In this document: positions 16,415 through 25,675 of the stretch, piece after piece | Layout: each line of letters opens with the position of its first letter | How positions within the stretch are numbered: the stretch's first letter is position 1 | Assembly: GCA_902774045.1 (NCBI GenBank) | Contig: CACYGW010000006.1 | Span: forward strand, 62,001 to 126,000 | Direction: 5' to 3' | DNA from: an uncultured Bacteroidia bacterium | Lineage (GTDB): Bacteria > Bacteroidota > Bacteroidia > Bacteroidales > UBA932 | DNA: 64,000 bases | Notes under the pieces: model-generated | Seen by the model: only the letters and a program-made list of their open reading frames with translations | What the model was told of the DNA's origin: nothing | The model's database searches: none | Position numbers and translations under genes: made by a program

Positions 16415-17936
16415 TAGATATAAGTTCAAGTATAGACGCAAGGCTGTCGCATACCTCCGGTCTTTCGGCCGCAAGATTATACTTCTCGGCCGGGTCGGAG
16501 GTCAACAGATACAATTGCGGCTTGTTTTCGTAGCCAAGATATATTTCAGGAGCCCAGGAATAGGCAGAAGGGCCATCCGACGGCTCAATATATTTCCACT
16601 GCCTGGTGCGTACGCTAAGTGTACGGTTATTAGCCTGAGTTATTACATGTTCTCGTCCTTCCCCATCCTGTCCAAGCCAGGCGTCAAGGTAATTTTTACT
16701 GTCCGGGGCAGCCCCCTTGGGCATTGTGGCACCAAGCATTTCTCTGAAGGAGGCAAAGAGGTCTATATGACTTACCAGGGCGTGGGATTCGCCGCCGGCC
16801 GGGACGTGCCCGGGCCACCGAACTATGACCGGTACCCTTGCTCCGGCTTCGTAGACGGTATATTTGTTGCCGCGAAGTCTTCCAGAAGGATCGTGCCCGT
16901 TAAGAAGGGCTGCAGCATCGTCCTGGTATCCGTCGTCAAGTACCGGCCCGTTATCGCTGGTTACTATCAGCAATGTATTATCTTCCAGCCCAAGACTCTT
17001 CAGCTGGTCCATCACGGCGCCGACTGTCCAGTCAAACTGGGCAATAGCATCGCCCCTGAGGCCCATTCCGCTTACCCCGCGGAAGCGCTCATGCGGGAAT
17101 CGCGGCACGTGTATGTCGTTTGTGGCCAGGTACAGGAAAAAGGGCCGGTCCTTATTCTCCCGGATGAACTGCAAGGCGCGGGTAGTGAGCGAATCGGCAA
17201 TATTCTCATCTTTCCATAGTGCCCTGCCTCCGCCCTTCATATAACCGATGCGACCAATGCCATTTACAATGGCCATATCGTGCCCGTGAGAAGATTTAAG
17301 ATTATACAGAAGTTCCGGATGATCTTTCCCAAGAGGTTCTCCCTGGAAGGGAGCGTTGTAACTGACTTCTATCGGGGAGTCAGGGTCATAATTAACCACC
17401 TTTCCGTTTTCTATGAAGACACAGGGTACACGGTCTCCCGTTGCGGCCATAATGTAAGAATAGTCAAAACCTATATCCCCAAGGGCCAGAGGAAGCGGAG
17501 CGTTCCAGTCCTGCTGTCCGCCTTTGTCTCCAAGCCCAAGATGCCATTTCCCAAAGGCACCCGTTGTGTAGCCGGAGTTTTTGAAAAGATCGGCCATCGT
17601 ATATTGTTCCGGTCTTATTATCATCCCGGCATCGCCCACGGCAATATCGGTGTCGGGACGCCTCCAGGCATAGTGCCCGGTTAGGAGCGAATAACGCGAC
17701 GGTGTGGAAACCGATGCTGTGGCATAGGCGTTTGTAAAACGCGTGCCCTCGCCGGCAAGCCTCTCTATATTTGGAGTTGGAACATTAAGAGCTCCGTATG
17801 GCGAAAGATCTCCGTACCCCAGGTCATCTGCCAGGATGATAATAACATTGGGAGCAGTGCGCTCCGGCGCCTTTTGGCCTGTGCAGGACGCCGCCGCTGC
17901 TGCGGTAAACAGAAGTGTGTACTTCTTTATTTCCAT
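16401..17936 (-). CDS. Sulfatase, serine-type (S1 family), lipoprotein
   Basis: 511 residues. N-terminal lipobox AAAAASC, then NVIIILADDLGYGDLSPYG, the active-site motif STPSR in SVSTPSRYSLLTG (serine type), GKWHLGLGDKGG and VTSDNGPVLDDG. The segment RVPCVFIENGKVVNYDPDSP resembles sulfatases acting on galactose or N-acetylgalactosamine sulfates (recollection of the family, not certain). It overlaps GH16 by 10 bp and the next sulfatase by 14 bp, so all three are translated from one message. Requires formylglycine formation by the local anSME. Confidence 0.93.
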   Translation of the reverse strand: MEIKKYTLLFTAAAAASCTGQKAPERTAPNVIIILADDLGYGDLSPYGALNVPTPNIERLAGEGTRFTNAYATASVSTPSRYSLLTGHYAWRRPDTDIAVGDAGMIIRPEQYTMADLFKNSGYTTGAFGKWHLGLGDKGGQQDWNAPLPLALGDIGFDYSYIMAATGDRVPCVFIENGKVVNYDPDSPIEVSYNAPFQGEPLGKDHPELLYNLKSSHGHDMAIVNGIGRIGYMKGGGRALWKDENIADSLTTRALQFIRENKDRPFFLYLATNDIHVPRFPHERFRGVSGMGLRGDAIAQFDWTVGAVMDQLKSLGLEDNTLLIVTSDNGPVLDDGYQDDAAALLNGHDPSGRLRGNKYTVYEAGARVPVIVRWPGHVPAGGESHALVSHIDLFASFREMLGATMPKGAAPDSKNYLDAWLGQDGEGREHVITQANNRTLSVRTRQWKYIEPSDGPSAYSWAPEIYLGYENKPQLYLLTSDPAEKYNLAAERPEVCDSLASILELISNGNN

Positions 17937-18700
17937 TGATAAACCTTAATCCAGTCTATTCTAAGTTCCGACGGAAGTTCTTCCTTCTTGTCTGCAGGAC
18001 CCACCCAGGAACCTTCCAACTGGTTGGAAAGAATTATGTAGAAAGGATATTCCGGCCAGGGGAATTGGTATTCTTTCCCCTCAACTCTTGGATATGTGAG
18101 GGTTGTTATACCATTTGTGAGCATACAGATGCGGTCCTGGTAGATTTCTACACTGTAGGTGTTCCAGTCATTCTTGTTTACATTGCACGTATTATAGTTA
18201 GGCGGGTTATCCCGGTCTACGTTCAAGGAGTAGTAGGAGTGTACTGTCTGGTACACAAAGTCGTCGTGATTAAGGTGCTCCATAATGTCCAACTCTGCAT
18301 ATACAGGCTCCGGCAGCGTAACATTTGGCATTAGCCAGAGGGCGGGCCAGAAGCCGTTTGCATTGTTGAATTTTGCCCTTATCTCTATCTTGCACATACG
18401 GAAGGCTTTTTTGCCCCGGCTATGTACGCCTCCGGTAACAAAATGGGTTGTTTCGTCGCCGGCGCCGTCATTTACTTTTCCAAGCAGTACAAGTTCACCG
18501 TTTTCTATGAAGGCAAGGTCTTCCCTAAGGGACATCATGTTATTCCAGTCGTTGCGGCCGTTTTCTACACGCGACCACGCCGATGTGTCAATATCGGGCC
18601 CATCAAAGGACTCCGTCCATACAAGAGACCAGCCAGTCTCTTGCGTAGAACAGGCGATAAGGGCCGTTGCTGTTACAATAATAGTGATAATTTTTTTCAT
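17927..18700 (-). CDS. Glycoside hydrolase family 16, lipoprotein
   Basis: 257 residues. Lipobox TALIAC, then WSLVWTESFDGPDIDTSAW, a typical GH16 opening. The catalytic signature ExDxxE is present as ELDIMEH (nucleophile and acid/base glutamates). The C-terminal LRIDWIKVYQW strand is the standard GH16 end. GH16 enzymes cut internal beta-1,3 or beta-1,4 linkages in laminarin, carrageenan, porphyran, keratan or mucin O-glycans. With three sulfatases alongside, a sulfated galactose-containing glycan is the likely target (inference). The ATG at 18700 gives the lipoprotein signal; the open frame upstream to 18757 crosses a hairpin and is not used. Confidence 0.93.
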   Translation of the reverse strand: MKKIITIIVTATALIACSTQETGWSLVWTESFDGPDIDTSAWSRVENGRNDWNNMMSLREDLAFIENGELVLLGKVNDGAGDETTHFVTGGVHSRGKKAFRMCKIEIRAKFNNANGFWPALWLMPNVTLPEPVYAELDIMEHLNHDDFVYQTVHSYYSLNVDRDNPPNYNTCNVNKNDWNTYSVEIYQDRICMLTNGITTLTYPRVEGKEYQFPWPEYPFYIILSNQLEGSWVGPADKKEELPSELRIDWIKVYQWK

Positions 18701-18722
18701 CAGGAAATGTTTTTTGTTAAAA

Positions 18723-18755
18723 GAGGCTGCCCTTCCTAAAGGGCAGGGCAACCTC
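18723..18755 (-). terminator. Intercistronic stem-loop between susD and GH16
   Basis: An 8-bp perfect stem (18727-18734 with 18739-18746), extended by GAGG/CCTC (18723-18726 with 18752-18755), is followed on the minus strand by a T-rich tract. Placed between the SusCD genes and the enzyme genes, it may lower downstream expression or protect the upstream mRNA. Confidence 0.5.
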
Positions 18756-18777
18756 AAAAATAATCATTAAAAATGTC

Positions 18778-20778
18778 TTATTCAAGCGGTCCTTCGGAGC
18801 CCTTGGCCGGCCAGTAGGGATTCTGATAAGCCATGGAAGTTTTAAGCGAACCATCTGATGAGGTCAGAGTAAGGTCCTGCACTCCGTAGGGACTCAAGTA
18901 GTAGGCTTTGTGCCACGAATAACCGTCAAAAAGTTCGTTATTTTCGTATATGATGCGCAGCGGCCGAACGTATTTGGAGTCATACCTGGATGACACATTG
19001 GCCTCTAAAATGCCAGAGCCGCCTTCAACGAACAAAGGCTTTCCTTCATCCTTGTACAAATCGTTATCCCAAAGATCTCCGCCCCACAGGTTTACACCTT
19101 CGGGAATCCATTTTTCTGTCATAAGATAATCGAAGGAGCGCCAGCGGATAAGATCGTCCCAACGGAAGCCTTCGCCTATGAATTCACAGCGACGCTCGCG
19201 GCGTATGTTGAACAGAGTTGCATCTATCAAATCCATACCGGAACGCATACCCCAGTCATCCTCCATTGAGAATTCTGTGGCGGCTATGGTTTTGTTGTAG
19301 TCTGTATCAACTCCGGCCCTTTCGCGGATGGCCCTCCAGTAAGTATCGGCCTTTCCTCCGATACTTCCGTTTTTCTCGTAGTAAGCCTCAATATAATTGA
19401 GATAGGCTTCGGCAGCACGGTAAAGAACCAGACCATTGGTGCCATAGATGCTTCCGTGTGCCTTGGCGGTCTGCATTACATCGTAGGTATAGGTCTTGCG
19501 GATTCGGAAACCGGTACGGTCGTGATGCTCGGCCTGTGCCAGGAACAGAGGTGCATTAAAAAGAGTTATCTCTCCTTCATCAAGTAGAAGCACATCGCTG
19601 TTGTTGAAGACAAACAACTGAAGACGCTCGTCGCGGTCCTGCTGCTGAAGATCAAGAGATTCGTCACCTTTATAGCCGGAATCGGGAACATAGATGGGAA
19701 GTCCGTTTTTCATCAGGAACGCGTCTACATAACTGCGGGTTGCTCCGCAGTTACCGCCTTCATAGATGTACGGACCCTGTCCGGAACCTATGTTTAGTTC
19801 AGTGCTGTATTCTCTCCAGAGCAGAACCTCGTCTACAGTACTTGGATCCGGCTGGCTGAACATTTCAAAATAGGGATTCCATCCGTAAACCTTGTCGGTC
19901 GGGTTCATCTTGCCGCTGTTGGTTACCAGGGTGTGTGCGTCTGCAACCTGTTCGGCAGCGGAAAGACATTGCTCCAGGAAGAATTCTATCTCTCCGTCTA
20001 TATCGAAGGTCTTATCGATGTTGTAACTCATTGATGCTCCGGGCCAGTCCGGGTCGCCGGGGACACGGCCGCTGCCTCTGTGATACTTTTCAAAAGTTGC
20101 TTCGTAAAGGGCCACTCTGGATTTGATAAGAAGAGCAAGATCCTTGGTTATGCGGCGGGTATCGGTGAGATTAAGGAGTTCGATGGCCTTGTCAAGGTCG
20201 GAAAGGATGAAGCGGGCAACCTCGTTTCGGGGTGCGCGCTTGCTTTTCTCTACAAGACTGTCGCGTTCAGGGGGAAGAGGGGTTTCGACTATCGGGAAAT
20301 CTCCAAAGTTGCGCAAAGCAGAAAAATATGCCAGGGCGCGCAATACGTACATCTCTCCTACATAATGATCTACGTCATTGCCGCTTAAGGAGCCGTCTTC
20401 TATTTTTGGGAGAACCCGTTCAAAGAAATAATTGCAAATTCTAATTTTCCTGTGATAGGGATCGGTAGGCTGTCCCGTTGGAACAAGAAAGCGTGTGTTA
20501 GAGGTAGAAAAATACTGAAGTGCTGCACCGTTACCGGAGCCATCCCTTACCATATTGTCCGTGCAGGCATCTTCTGCTATTACGCCAACATTATAGTTGC
20601 CTGCGTATGATGTGAAGAAGGTTGTATAGTAGTTGATAGTATAAGCGGCCAACTCATCGGCAGATTTAAAATATTGCTTGGGAGTGATGCTGGTAATTGG
20701 CTCGCGGTCAAGGAATTTGTTGCAGGATGACAGCAACAAAGTTGAGGCAATTGCCAAAAAATATAATATCTTTTTCAT
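18778..20778 (-). CDS. SusD-family surface glycan-binding lipoprotein
   Basis: 666 residues, at the long end for SusD. Lipobox LLSSC near residue 19 followed by NKFLDREPITSITPKQYF, the classic SusD opening; the central RNYFERVLPK-like TPR-rich helical region and the C-terminal RRERRCEFIGEGFRWDDLIRW motif are typical. SusD proteins sit on the cell surface over the SusC channel and hand it oligosaccharides. It follows its SusC partner by 13 bp. An alternative ATG at 20790 would add four residues. Confidence 0.95.
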   Translation of the reverse strand: MKKILYFLAIASTLLLSSCNKFLDREPITSITPKQYFKSADELAAYTINYYTTFFTSYAGNYNVGVIAEDACTDNMVRDGSGNGAALQYFSTSNTRFLVPTGQPTDPYHRKIRICNYFFERVLPKIEDGSLSGNDVDHYVGEMYVLRALAYFSALRNFGDFPIVETPLPPERDSLVEKSKRAPRNEVARFILSDLDKAIELLNLTDTRRITKDLALLIKSRVALYEATFEKYHRGSGRVPGDPDWPGASMSYNIDKTFDIDGEIEFFLEQCLSAAEQVADAHTLVTNSGKMNPTDKVYGWNPYFEMFSQPDPSTVDEVLLWREYSTELNIGSGQGPYIYEGGNCGATRSYVDAFLMKNGLPIYVPDSGYKGDESLDLQQQDRDERLQLFVFNNSDVLLLDEGEITLFNAPLFLAQAEHHDRTGFRIRKTYTYDVMQTAKAHGSIYGTNGLVLYRAAEAYLNYIEAYYEKNGSIGGKADTYWRAIRERAGVDTDYNKTIAATEFSMEDDWGMRSGMDLIDATLFNIRRERRCEFIGEGFRWDDLIRWRSFDYLMTEKWIPEGVNLWGGDLWDNDLYKDEGKPLFVEGGSGILEANVSSRYDSKYVRPLRIIYENNELFDGYSWHKAYYLSPYGVQDLTLTSSDGSLKTSMAYQNPYWPAKGSEGPLE

Positions 20779-20791
20779 GTCTGGATCCATC

Positions 20792-23700
20792 TTAGAAATT
20801 AATGTTTACGCCAAAGGAGTAGGTCTTAAGGATGGGATAAACCTTACCGTCGCCCCTGTCGCCACCAATGGTCTCCGGATCAAATTCCTTGAACATCTTG
20901 GTGAAAGTCAGAAGATTTTCTCCCGATACATATAATCGTACAGAGGACAGACCTGCCCTCTCTATCCATTTATGGGGAAGTGAGTAACCAATCTGGATAT
21001 TTTTAAGTCTTATATATGCAGCATTCTGAAGGTAGTGGCTGGAGACCTCGAAGTTCTTAGCACCTTGGTCGAACTGCGGCTTGGGGAAATAGGCATCTAA
21101 ATTTGCACCAAATTCGTCGTTTTCGTCTCTCCAGAAATCCCAATGGGAATCGAAGGCTGCGCACTGCCACATATTAGATGCTCCTGCGCCGGTAAAGTAA
21201 GGACCGCTTAACCAGTAGTCGCGTTTTCCTACACCCTGGAAATATGCTTTGATATCAATGCCCTTCCACGCAGCATCGAGCATAATACCAAAGTTGTAGC
21301 GGGGACTGCTGTTACCAATGATTTCAAGGTCGCCGTGATCGTCCAGAGTGTTATTTCCGGGATTGACCTTGCCGTCGCCATTGACATCTACATACATCAG
21401 GTCTCCTGCGCCCCAGCCTGCGCCCCAGCTGGGCAGGTTATTATTAAGCCATTCGTTCATCTGACCCTGGGTTCTTGCAAGACCAATTGCCTGATAGCCC
21501 CAAATTTCTCCTATTTCCCTTCCATTGTAGTAGTTGGATAGAGACATTGTTTCATTGGGGTAGCGTGTAACGAACTGACGAGAGTCTGACAGCACCAGTC
21601 GGGCACCGTAAGAGAAGTCGTGTCCAATCTGGTCCCTCCATCCAAGTTCAATTTCCCAACCGCGGGATAGCATATCGGAGTTGTTAACCCTGGGCACGTC
21701 TGCTCCAAGGACGGCAGGCAGTTCCGGTGCGGGACCAATCATATCCTTGGTAACTCGGCGGAACCAGTCGAAGGTGAAATTCAATCGTCCCCTCGCGGCC
21801 GTTATATCAAGGCCGAAGTCCAGCGTTTGAATTGTTTCCCAAGTCATATAAGGACTTATAAGGCCTGGTATTCCAGCTATATTAGGTCTTTTTCCGTCAA
21901 TAATCCAGTTTCCTGCGGCAGAAGAAACGGGCATGGTTTCATAGAAAGGATACCAGTTATTTGTATTGGTATTACCAAGTGAACCCCACGAAGCGCGAAG
22001 TTTAAGAGTGCTTATTTTCTCTGAAAGTTGCTCGAAGAACGGCTCTTTTGCAATGTTCCAACCGGCCGAAATGGACGGGAAGAAGGCCCAGCGCTTGTCT
22101 CCGATAAAGCGGGAAGATCCGTCATAACGTCCATTAAGTTCAAGGAGGTAGCGCTCCTTGTAGTTATAGTTGATTCTGCCAAAGAAACCAGCCACGGCAT
22201 GATGTTCACGACCACCGCCCACTTGTGGATTGGTTGTGGTCTGATCCAGCCATGGAACGTTGATATCTACCAGATAATCTCCCGATGCCGACGCCGTGTC
22301 GTATTTGGTAAGTTCTGCGTTGAAACCGGCCAGAACGTGGAAGTTGTGAGAGTCGGCAAGCGAGAAGGAATAGTCAGAATAGATATTGGTCGTGAAATAA
22401 TCTTCGGTATAGCGAGATTCATACACTCGACTCTGGCCAGGGGAAAAGGCCGCACTGTCCCAGGTATCGAAATAAGGCTGGTTATCGCAGTCGTAAGAGA
22501 TTACGGGTAGGATTACCTGATGATCCCTGTTGGTGTAGGTGCGCATATTGCCCTCGATATTTATACGCCAGTCCTTGATAGGTTCAAAGATGAAGGCTAT
22601 CTGGTTGGTGTAGTAATTTTTCTGGGTTAACTGCTCACCACCATCCTGCAGCGCCTCTGTTTCCATATTGCCAATCAGGTGACCATTGGGATCGTAAACG
22701 GGAACATTGGGCCAGCGGCGTGCAATATTATGCATAAACAGGTGGCTGCTGTACGTAAGATATGTGGGACGTGTATAATCTTCACGAATCCACTTTGTAG
22801 AGAAATTGAGTCTTGCCCAGTCTGTAAGTCTGGCGCCAATCTTTGCATCAATATTAAAGCGGTTCATTTTGTCCTGCCCAAACTTCAGAAGTCCTTCGGT
22901 GCTCTGGAAAGTTCCGCTTACGCGATAATTCAGGCGTTCCGTGCCGCCGCTTATACTGACATTGTGGTTATAGGATGGAGCATTGTCGCCATAAAAGACA
23001 CGGAACCAGTCTGTGTTGGCACTGCCGGTTTCGTAAGTTCCCCAGCGGTTTTCCAGGTCGTTAGGAATGGTCTGAATATCGCTGACCCCGTTTATGAAGT
23101 CATCTACACGCTGTACTGTAGCAGCGTCAAACATAGGCTCCTGTCCGGCCAGGGCACGTGCACGGTTAAAATATCGCACAAACCTGTCAGATCTCATCAT
23201 CCTGGGCAGATGAACAGCGCTGCTGAAGTCCATGCTTCCGTTGTAGGAAACGTGGGTGTTGCCGGCTTTACCGCTTTTAGTGGTAATGAGAATAACGCCA
23301 AAAGCACCGCGTGCACCGTAAATAGAGGACGAAGCGGCATCTTTAAGGACAGAGATACTCTCTACGTCGTTGTAATTGATGGTGTTCATATTACCCTCTA
23401 TACCATCAATGAGCACAAGAGGAGAACCGGAGGACCCGGCACCGATAGTTCCGATACCGCGTACATTTACACTCATCCCCTGATTGAGCTCACCACCTCC
23501 GGTGGTTACGCTAAAGTTGAGGCCGGGGACCTGGCCCTGCAACGCCTGAGACAGTTTTTGTACAGGTCTTGAAGACAAGGCCTCGGAGCCTACCGTGCTT
23601 ACGGAACCTGTCACGTTAACTTTCTTTTGTACGCCATAACCCACAACGACAGACTCTTCCAGGGAGAGAGGGTCTTCATCAAGGGCGATGGTTAGAGGGG

Positions 23701-24016
23701 AGCCATCCCACGTTACTTCTACGGGAAGGTAACCTATGGAGGTTACCTGCAGAATGTCGCCGGGATTTGCCTGAGGAATAGAAAATTGTCCGTCTATATC
23801 TGTAGAGGTTCCTTTTAGTGTTCCTTTGATAAGAACAGATGCACCGATAACGGGGGCTCCCGCACCGTCAACAACTGTACCCGTACAGGTTCGGGACTGC
23901 TCTGCTTGCAGAGCAGAAGAGGAGTCGGAGGCATGAGCCCTCACCATTCCTGCTCCACAAATGGCGGCGGCTACGGAAAGTAGCAGCATGCCAGTTTTGA
24001 GAGATTGTTTTAGCAT
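20792..24016 (-). CDS. SusC-family TonB-dependent glycan transporter
   Basis: 1074 residues. Signal peptide (MLKQSLKTGMLLLSVAAAICG), carboxypeptidase-regulatory-like domain (GTVVDGAGAPVIGASVLIKG), TonB box region, plug domain (VVVGYGVQKKVNVTGSVS, then GIGTIGAGSSGSPLVLIDG) and a long C-terminal outer-membrane barrel ending NINF. It imports oligosaccharides released by surface enzymes, energised by TonB. The ATG at 24016 is chosen, 54 bp after the upstream sulfatase. It differs clearly from the other SusC in the locus, suggesting a second ligand or a longer oligosaccharide. Confidence 0.95.
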   Translation of the reverse strand: MLKQSLKTGMLLLSVAAAICGAGMVRAHASDSSSALQAEQSRTCTGTVVDGAGAPVIGASVLIKGTLKGTSTDIDGQFSIPQANPGDILQVTSIGYLPVEVTWDGSPLTIALDEDPLSLEESVVVGYGVQKKVNVTGSVSTVGSEALSSRPVQKLSQALQGQVPGLNFSVTTGGGELNQGMSVNVRGIGTIGAGSSGSPLVLIDGIEGNMNTINYNDVESISVLKDAASSSIYGARGAFGVILITTKSGKAGNTHVSYNGSMDFSSAVHLPRMMRSDRFVRYFNRARALAGQEPMFDAATVQRVDDFINGVSDIQTIPNDLENRWGTYETGSANTDWFRVFYGDNAPSYNHNVSISGGTERLNYRVSGTFQSTEGLLKFGQDKMNRFNIDAKIGARLTDWARLNFSTKWIREDYTRPTYLTYSSHLFMHNIARRWPNVPVYDPNGHLIGNMETEALQDGGEQLTQKNYYTNQIAFIFEPIKDWRINIEGNMRTYTNRDHQVILPVISYDCDNQPYFDTWDSAAFSPGQSRVYESRYTEDYFTTNIYSDYSFSLADSHNFHVLAGFNAELTKYDTASASGDYLVDINVPWLDQTTTNPQVGGGREHHAVAGFFGRINYNYKERYLLELNGRYDGSSRFIGDKRWAFFPSISAGWNIAKEPFFEQLSEKISTLKLRASWGSLGNTNTNNWYPFYETMPVSSAAGNWIIDGKRPNIAGIPGLISPYMTWETIQTLDFGLDITAARGRLNFTFDWFRRVTKDMIGPAPELPAVLGADVPRVNNSDMLSRGWEIELGWRDQIGHDFSYGARLVLSDSRQFVTRYPNETMSLSNYYNGREIGEIWGYQAIGLARTQGQMNEWLNNNLPSWGAGWGAGDLMYVDVNGDGKVNPGNNTLDDHGDLEIIGNSSPRYNFGIMLDAAWKGIDIKAYFQGVGKRDYWLSGPYFTGAGASNMWQCAAFDSHWDFWRDENDEFGANLDAYFPKPQFDQGAKNFEVSSHYLQNAAYIRLKNIQIGYSLPHKWIERAGLSSVRLYVSGENLLTFTKMFKEFDPETIGGDRGDGKVYPILKTYSFGVNINF

Positions 24017-24070
24017 GATGTGGATAATTAGGTTATTAATAATAATGTGGTTCATTTGCGGTTTAGTACT

Positions 24071-25675
24071 TTATCTATTTTTTTTACGGATGGGGTCGTC
24101 GTAAAGGATTTGAAGCCTTTCCAACTCCTGCATAAGTTCTTCGGTGAGGATTTCCGTTCCTGCCTCCCCGTAGATGTTGTGAAGTTGCATAGGGTCTTCC
24201 TTAAGGTCAAAGAGCTCCCATTCGTCAATATCGTTATAAAAATGCATAAGGCTGTAGCGTTCTGTCCTTACGCCGTAGTGGCGACGTACGGAATGCTCTG
24301 CCGGATACTCGTAATAATGGTAGTACAGGCTTTTGCGCCAGGTGTCAGGCTTGCTGCCTTTTAGAAGGGGCAGGAAACTCTCACCCTGAATATCATCGGG
24401 TATGGGCAGTCCTGCGATTTCCAGGATAGTGGGCGCATAGTCTATGTTCTGGACCATGCCGTCTACATCCACCTGTTTGCTTTGTCCAGGCATTCTTACT
24501 ATGAGCGGGGTACGGAAACTCTCTTCATACATATACCGCTTGTCAAAGTATCCGTGCTCACCCATATAGAAGCCCTGGTCGGAGGTGTAAATTATCACTG
24601 TGTTCTCCAAAAGGCCATTCTCTTTGAGGTAATCGTATACACGGCCCACGTTGCGGTCTACGGAGTGTATCACGCTACAGTAATCCCTCATATACCTTTG
24701 GTACTTCCATTCAGAGAGGGCGTTTCCTTCTGGCTTGTCTTCCTTGAACTTTGCTATTATGGGGTCGTAATATGCATCCCAGAGGCCCTGCTGCGCTGCC
24801 GTCATCCTTCCCGGCACCAGCTGTCCCGGCTCAAGATCCTGCCTGTACAAGCTTCTGCCGTAATTCTCCAACTCTGGCTGCTCCGGGGTGTGTATTTCAT
24901 TCTCTTTGTCGGCCATCTTAAGGTCGTAAATGACGTTCATATCCTTAATGATACTCAGCTCCTGCTTTGCCGCAGCCTGCCGTGTGGCGTAGTCGTCATA
25001 GAAGGTTTCCGGAAGAGGGAATTCCTTGTCGTCAAACATACCAAGGTCCTTGAGGTCCGGCATCCAACTGCGGTGCGGCGCCTTGTAGTGCAGGAACAGG
25101 CAAAAAGGCTTGTTCCTGTCCCTGCCGTCCAGCCACTCAAAAGCTACGTCCGTGGTAATGTCCGTCGAGTAGCCTTCACGCACCAGACGCTCTCCGTTCC
25201 TTATAAAAACGGGGTTGTAATAGTCTCCCTGGCCGGTTAGAATGTCCCAGTAATCAAAGCCCGTGGGCTCGCTCACAAGGTGCCATTTGCCAATCATGGC
25301 TGTCTGATACCCGCCTGCTCCCAGGAGTTTTGGGAGCGTCTGCTGACGTCCGTCAAATATACCGTGCTCGTTATTGGTGAATCCGTTCTTGTGACTGTGT
25401 TTGCCCGTGAGCATGCACGCCCTGGAAGGGCCGCTCAGCGAGTTTGCCACGAAGCTGTTTGTAAAACGTGCCCCTTCGTGGGCCAGGCGGTCTATATTGG
25501 GAGTTTCCATGAATCTGTCGTCATATGCGCTTATTGTCTGAAAAGAGTGGTCATCGCACATGATGTATACCACGTTCAGTGGCTTCCCCTGGGCTTTCTT
25601 ATCCCCTGAGCAAGAGACCGCAGCAGCAGTTGCTGCAGCTCCGGTGATTATTAAAAAGACACGCTGTGTATTCAT
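24071..25675 (-). CDS. Sulfatase, serine-type, resembling N-acetylglucosamine-6-O-sulfatases
   Basis: 534 residues. Signal/lipobox AAAVSC, NVVYIMCDDHSFQTISAYD (metal site), and the active-site motif SGPSR within NSLSGPSRACMLTGKHSHKNG. The DDH start, SLSGPSRA and SHKNGF recall the Bacteroides S1_11 group (GlcNAc-6-sulfatases such as BT4656); this is from memory of the family and not a search. Later GKWHL and TSDQGFYMGEHG are canonical. Its ATG overlaps the SusD stop by one base. Ser-type, so it depends on anSME. Confidence 0.92.
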   Translation of the reverse strand: MNTQRVFLIITGAAATAAAVSCSGDKKAQGKPLNVVYIMCDDHSFQTISAYDDRFMETPNIDRLAHEGARFTNSFVANSLSGPSRACMLTGKHSHKNGFTNNEHGIFDGRQQTLPKLLGAGGYQTAMIGKWHLVSEPTGFDYWDILTGQGDYYNPVFIRNGERLVREGYSTDITTDVAFEWLDGRDRNKPFCLFLHYKAPHRSWMPDLKDLGMFDDKEFPLPETFYDDYATRQAAAKQELSIIKDMNVIYDLKMADKENEIHTPEQPELENYGRSLYRQDLEPGQLVPGRMTAAQQGLWDAYYDPIIAKFKEDKPEGNALSEWKYQRYMRDYCSVIHSVDRNVGRVYDYLKENGLLENTVIIYTSDQGFYMGEHGYFDKRYMYEESFRTPLIVRMPGQSKQVDVDGMVQNIDYAPTILEIAGLPIPDDIQGESFLPLLKGSKPDTWRKSLYYHYYEYPAEHSVRRHYGVRTERYSLMHFYNDIDEWELFDLKEDPMQLHNIYGEAGTEILTEELMQELERLQILYDDPIRKKNR

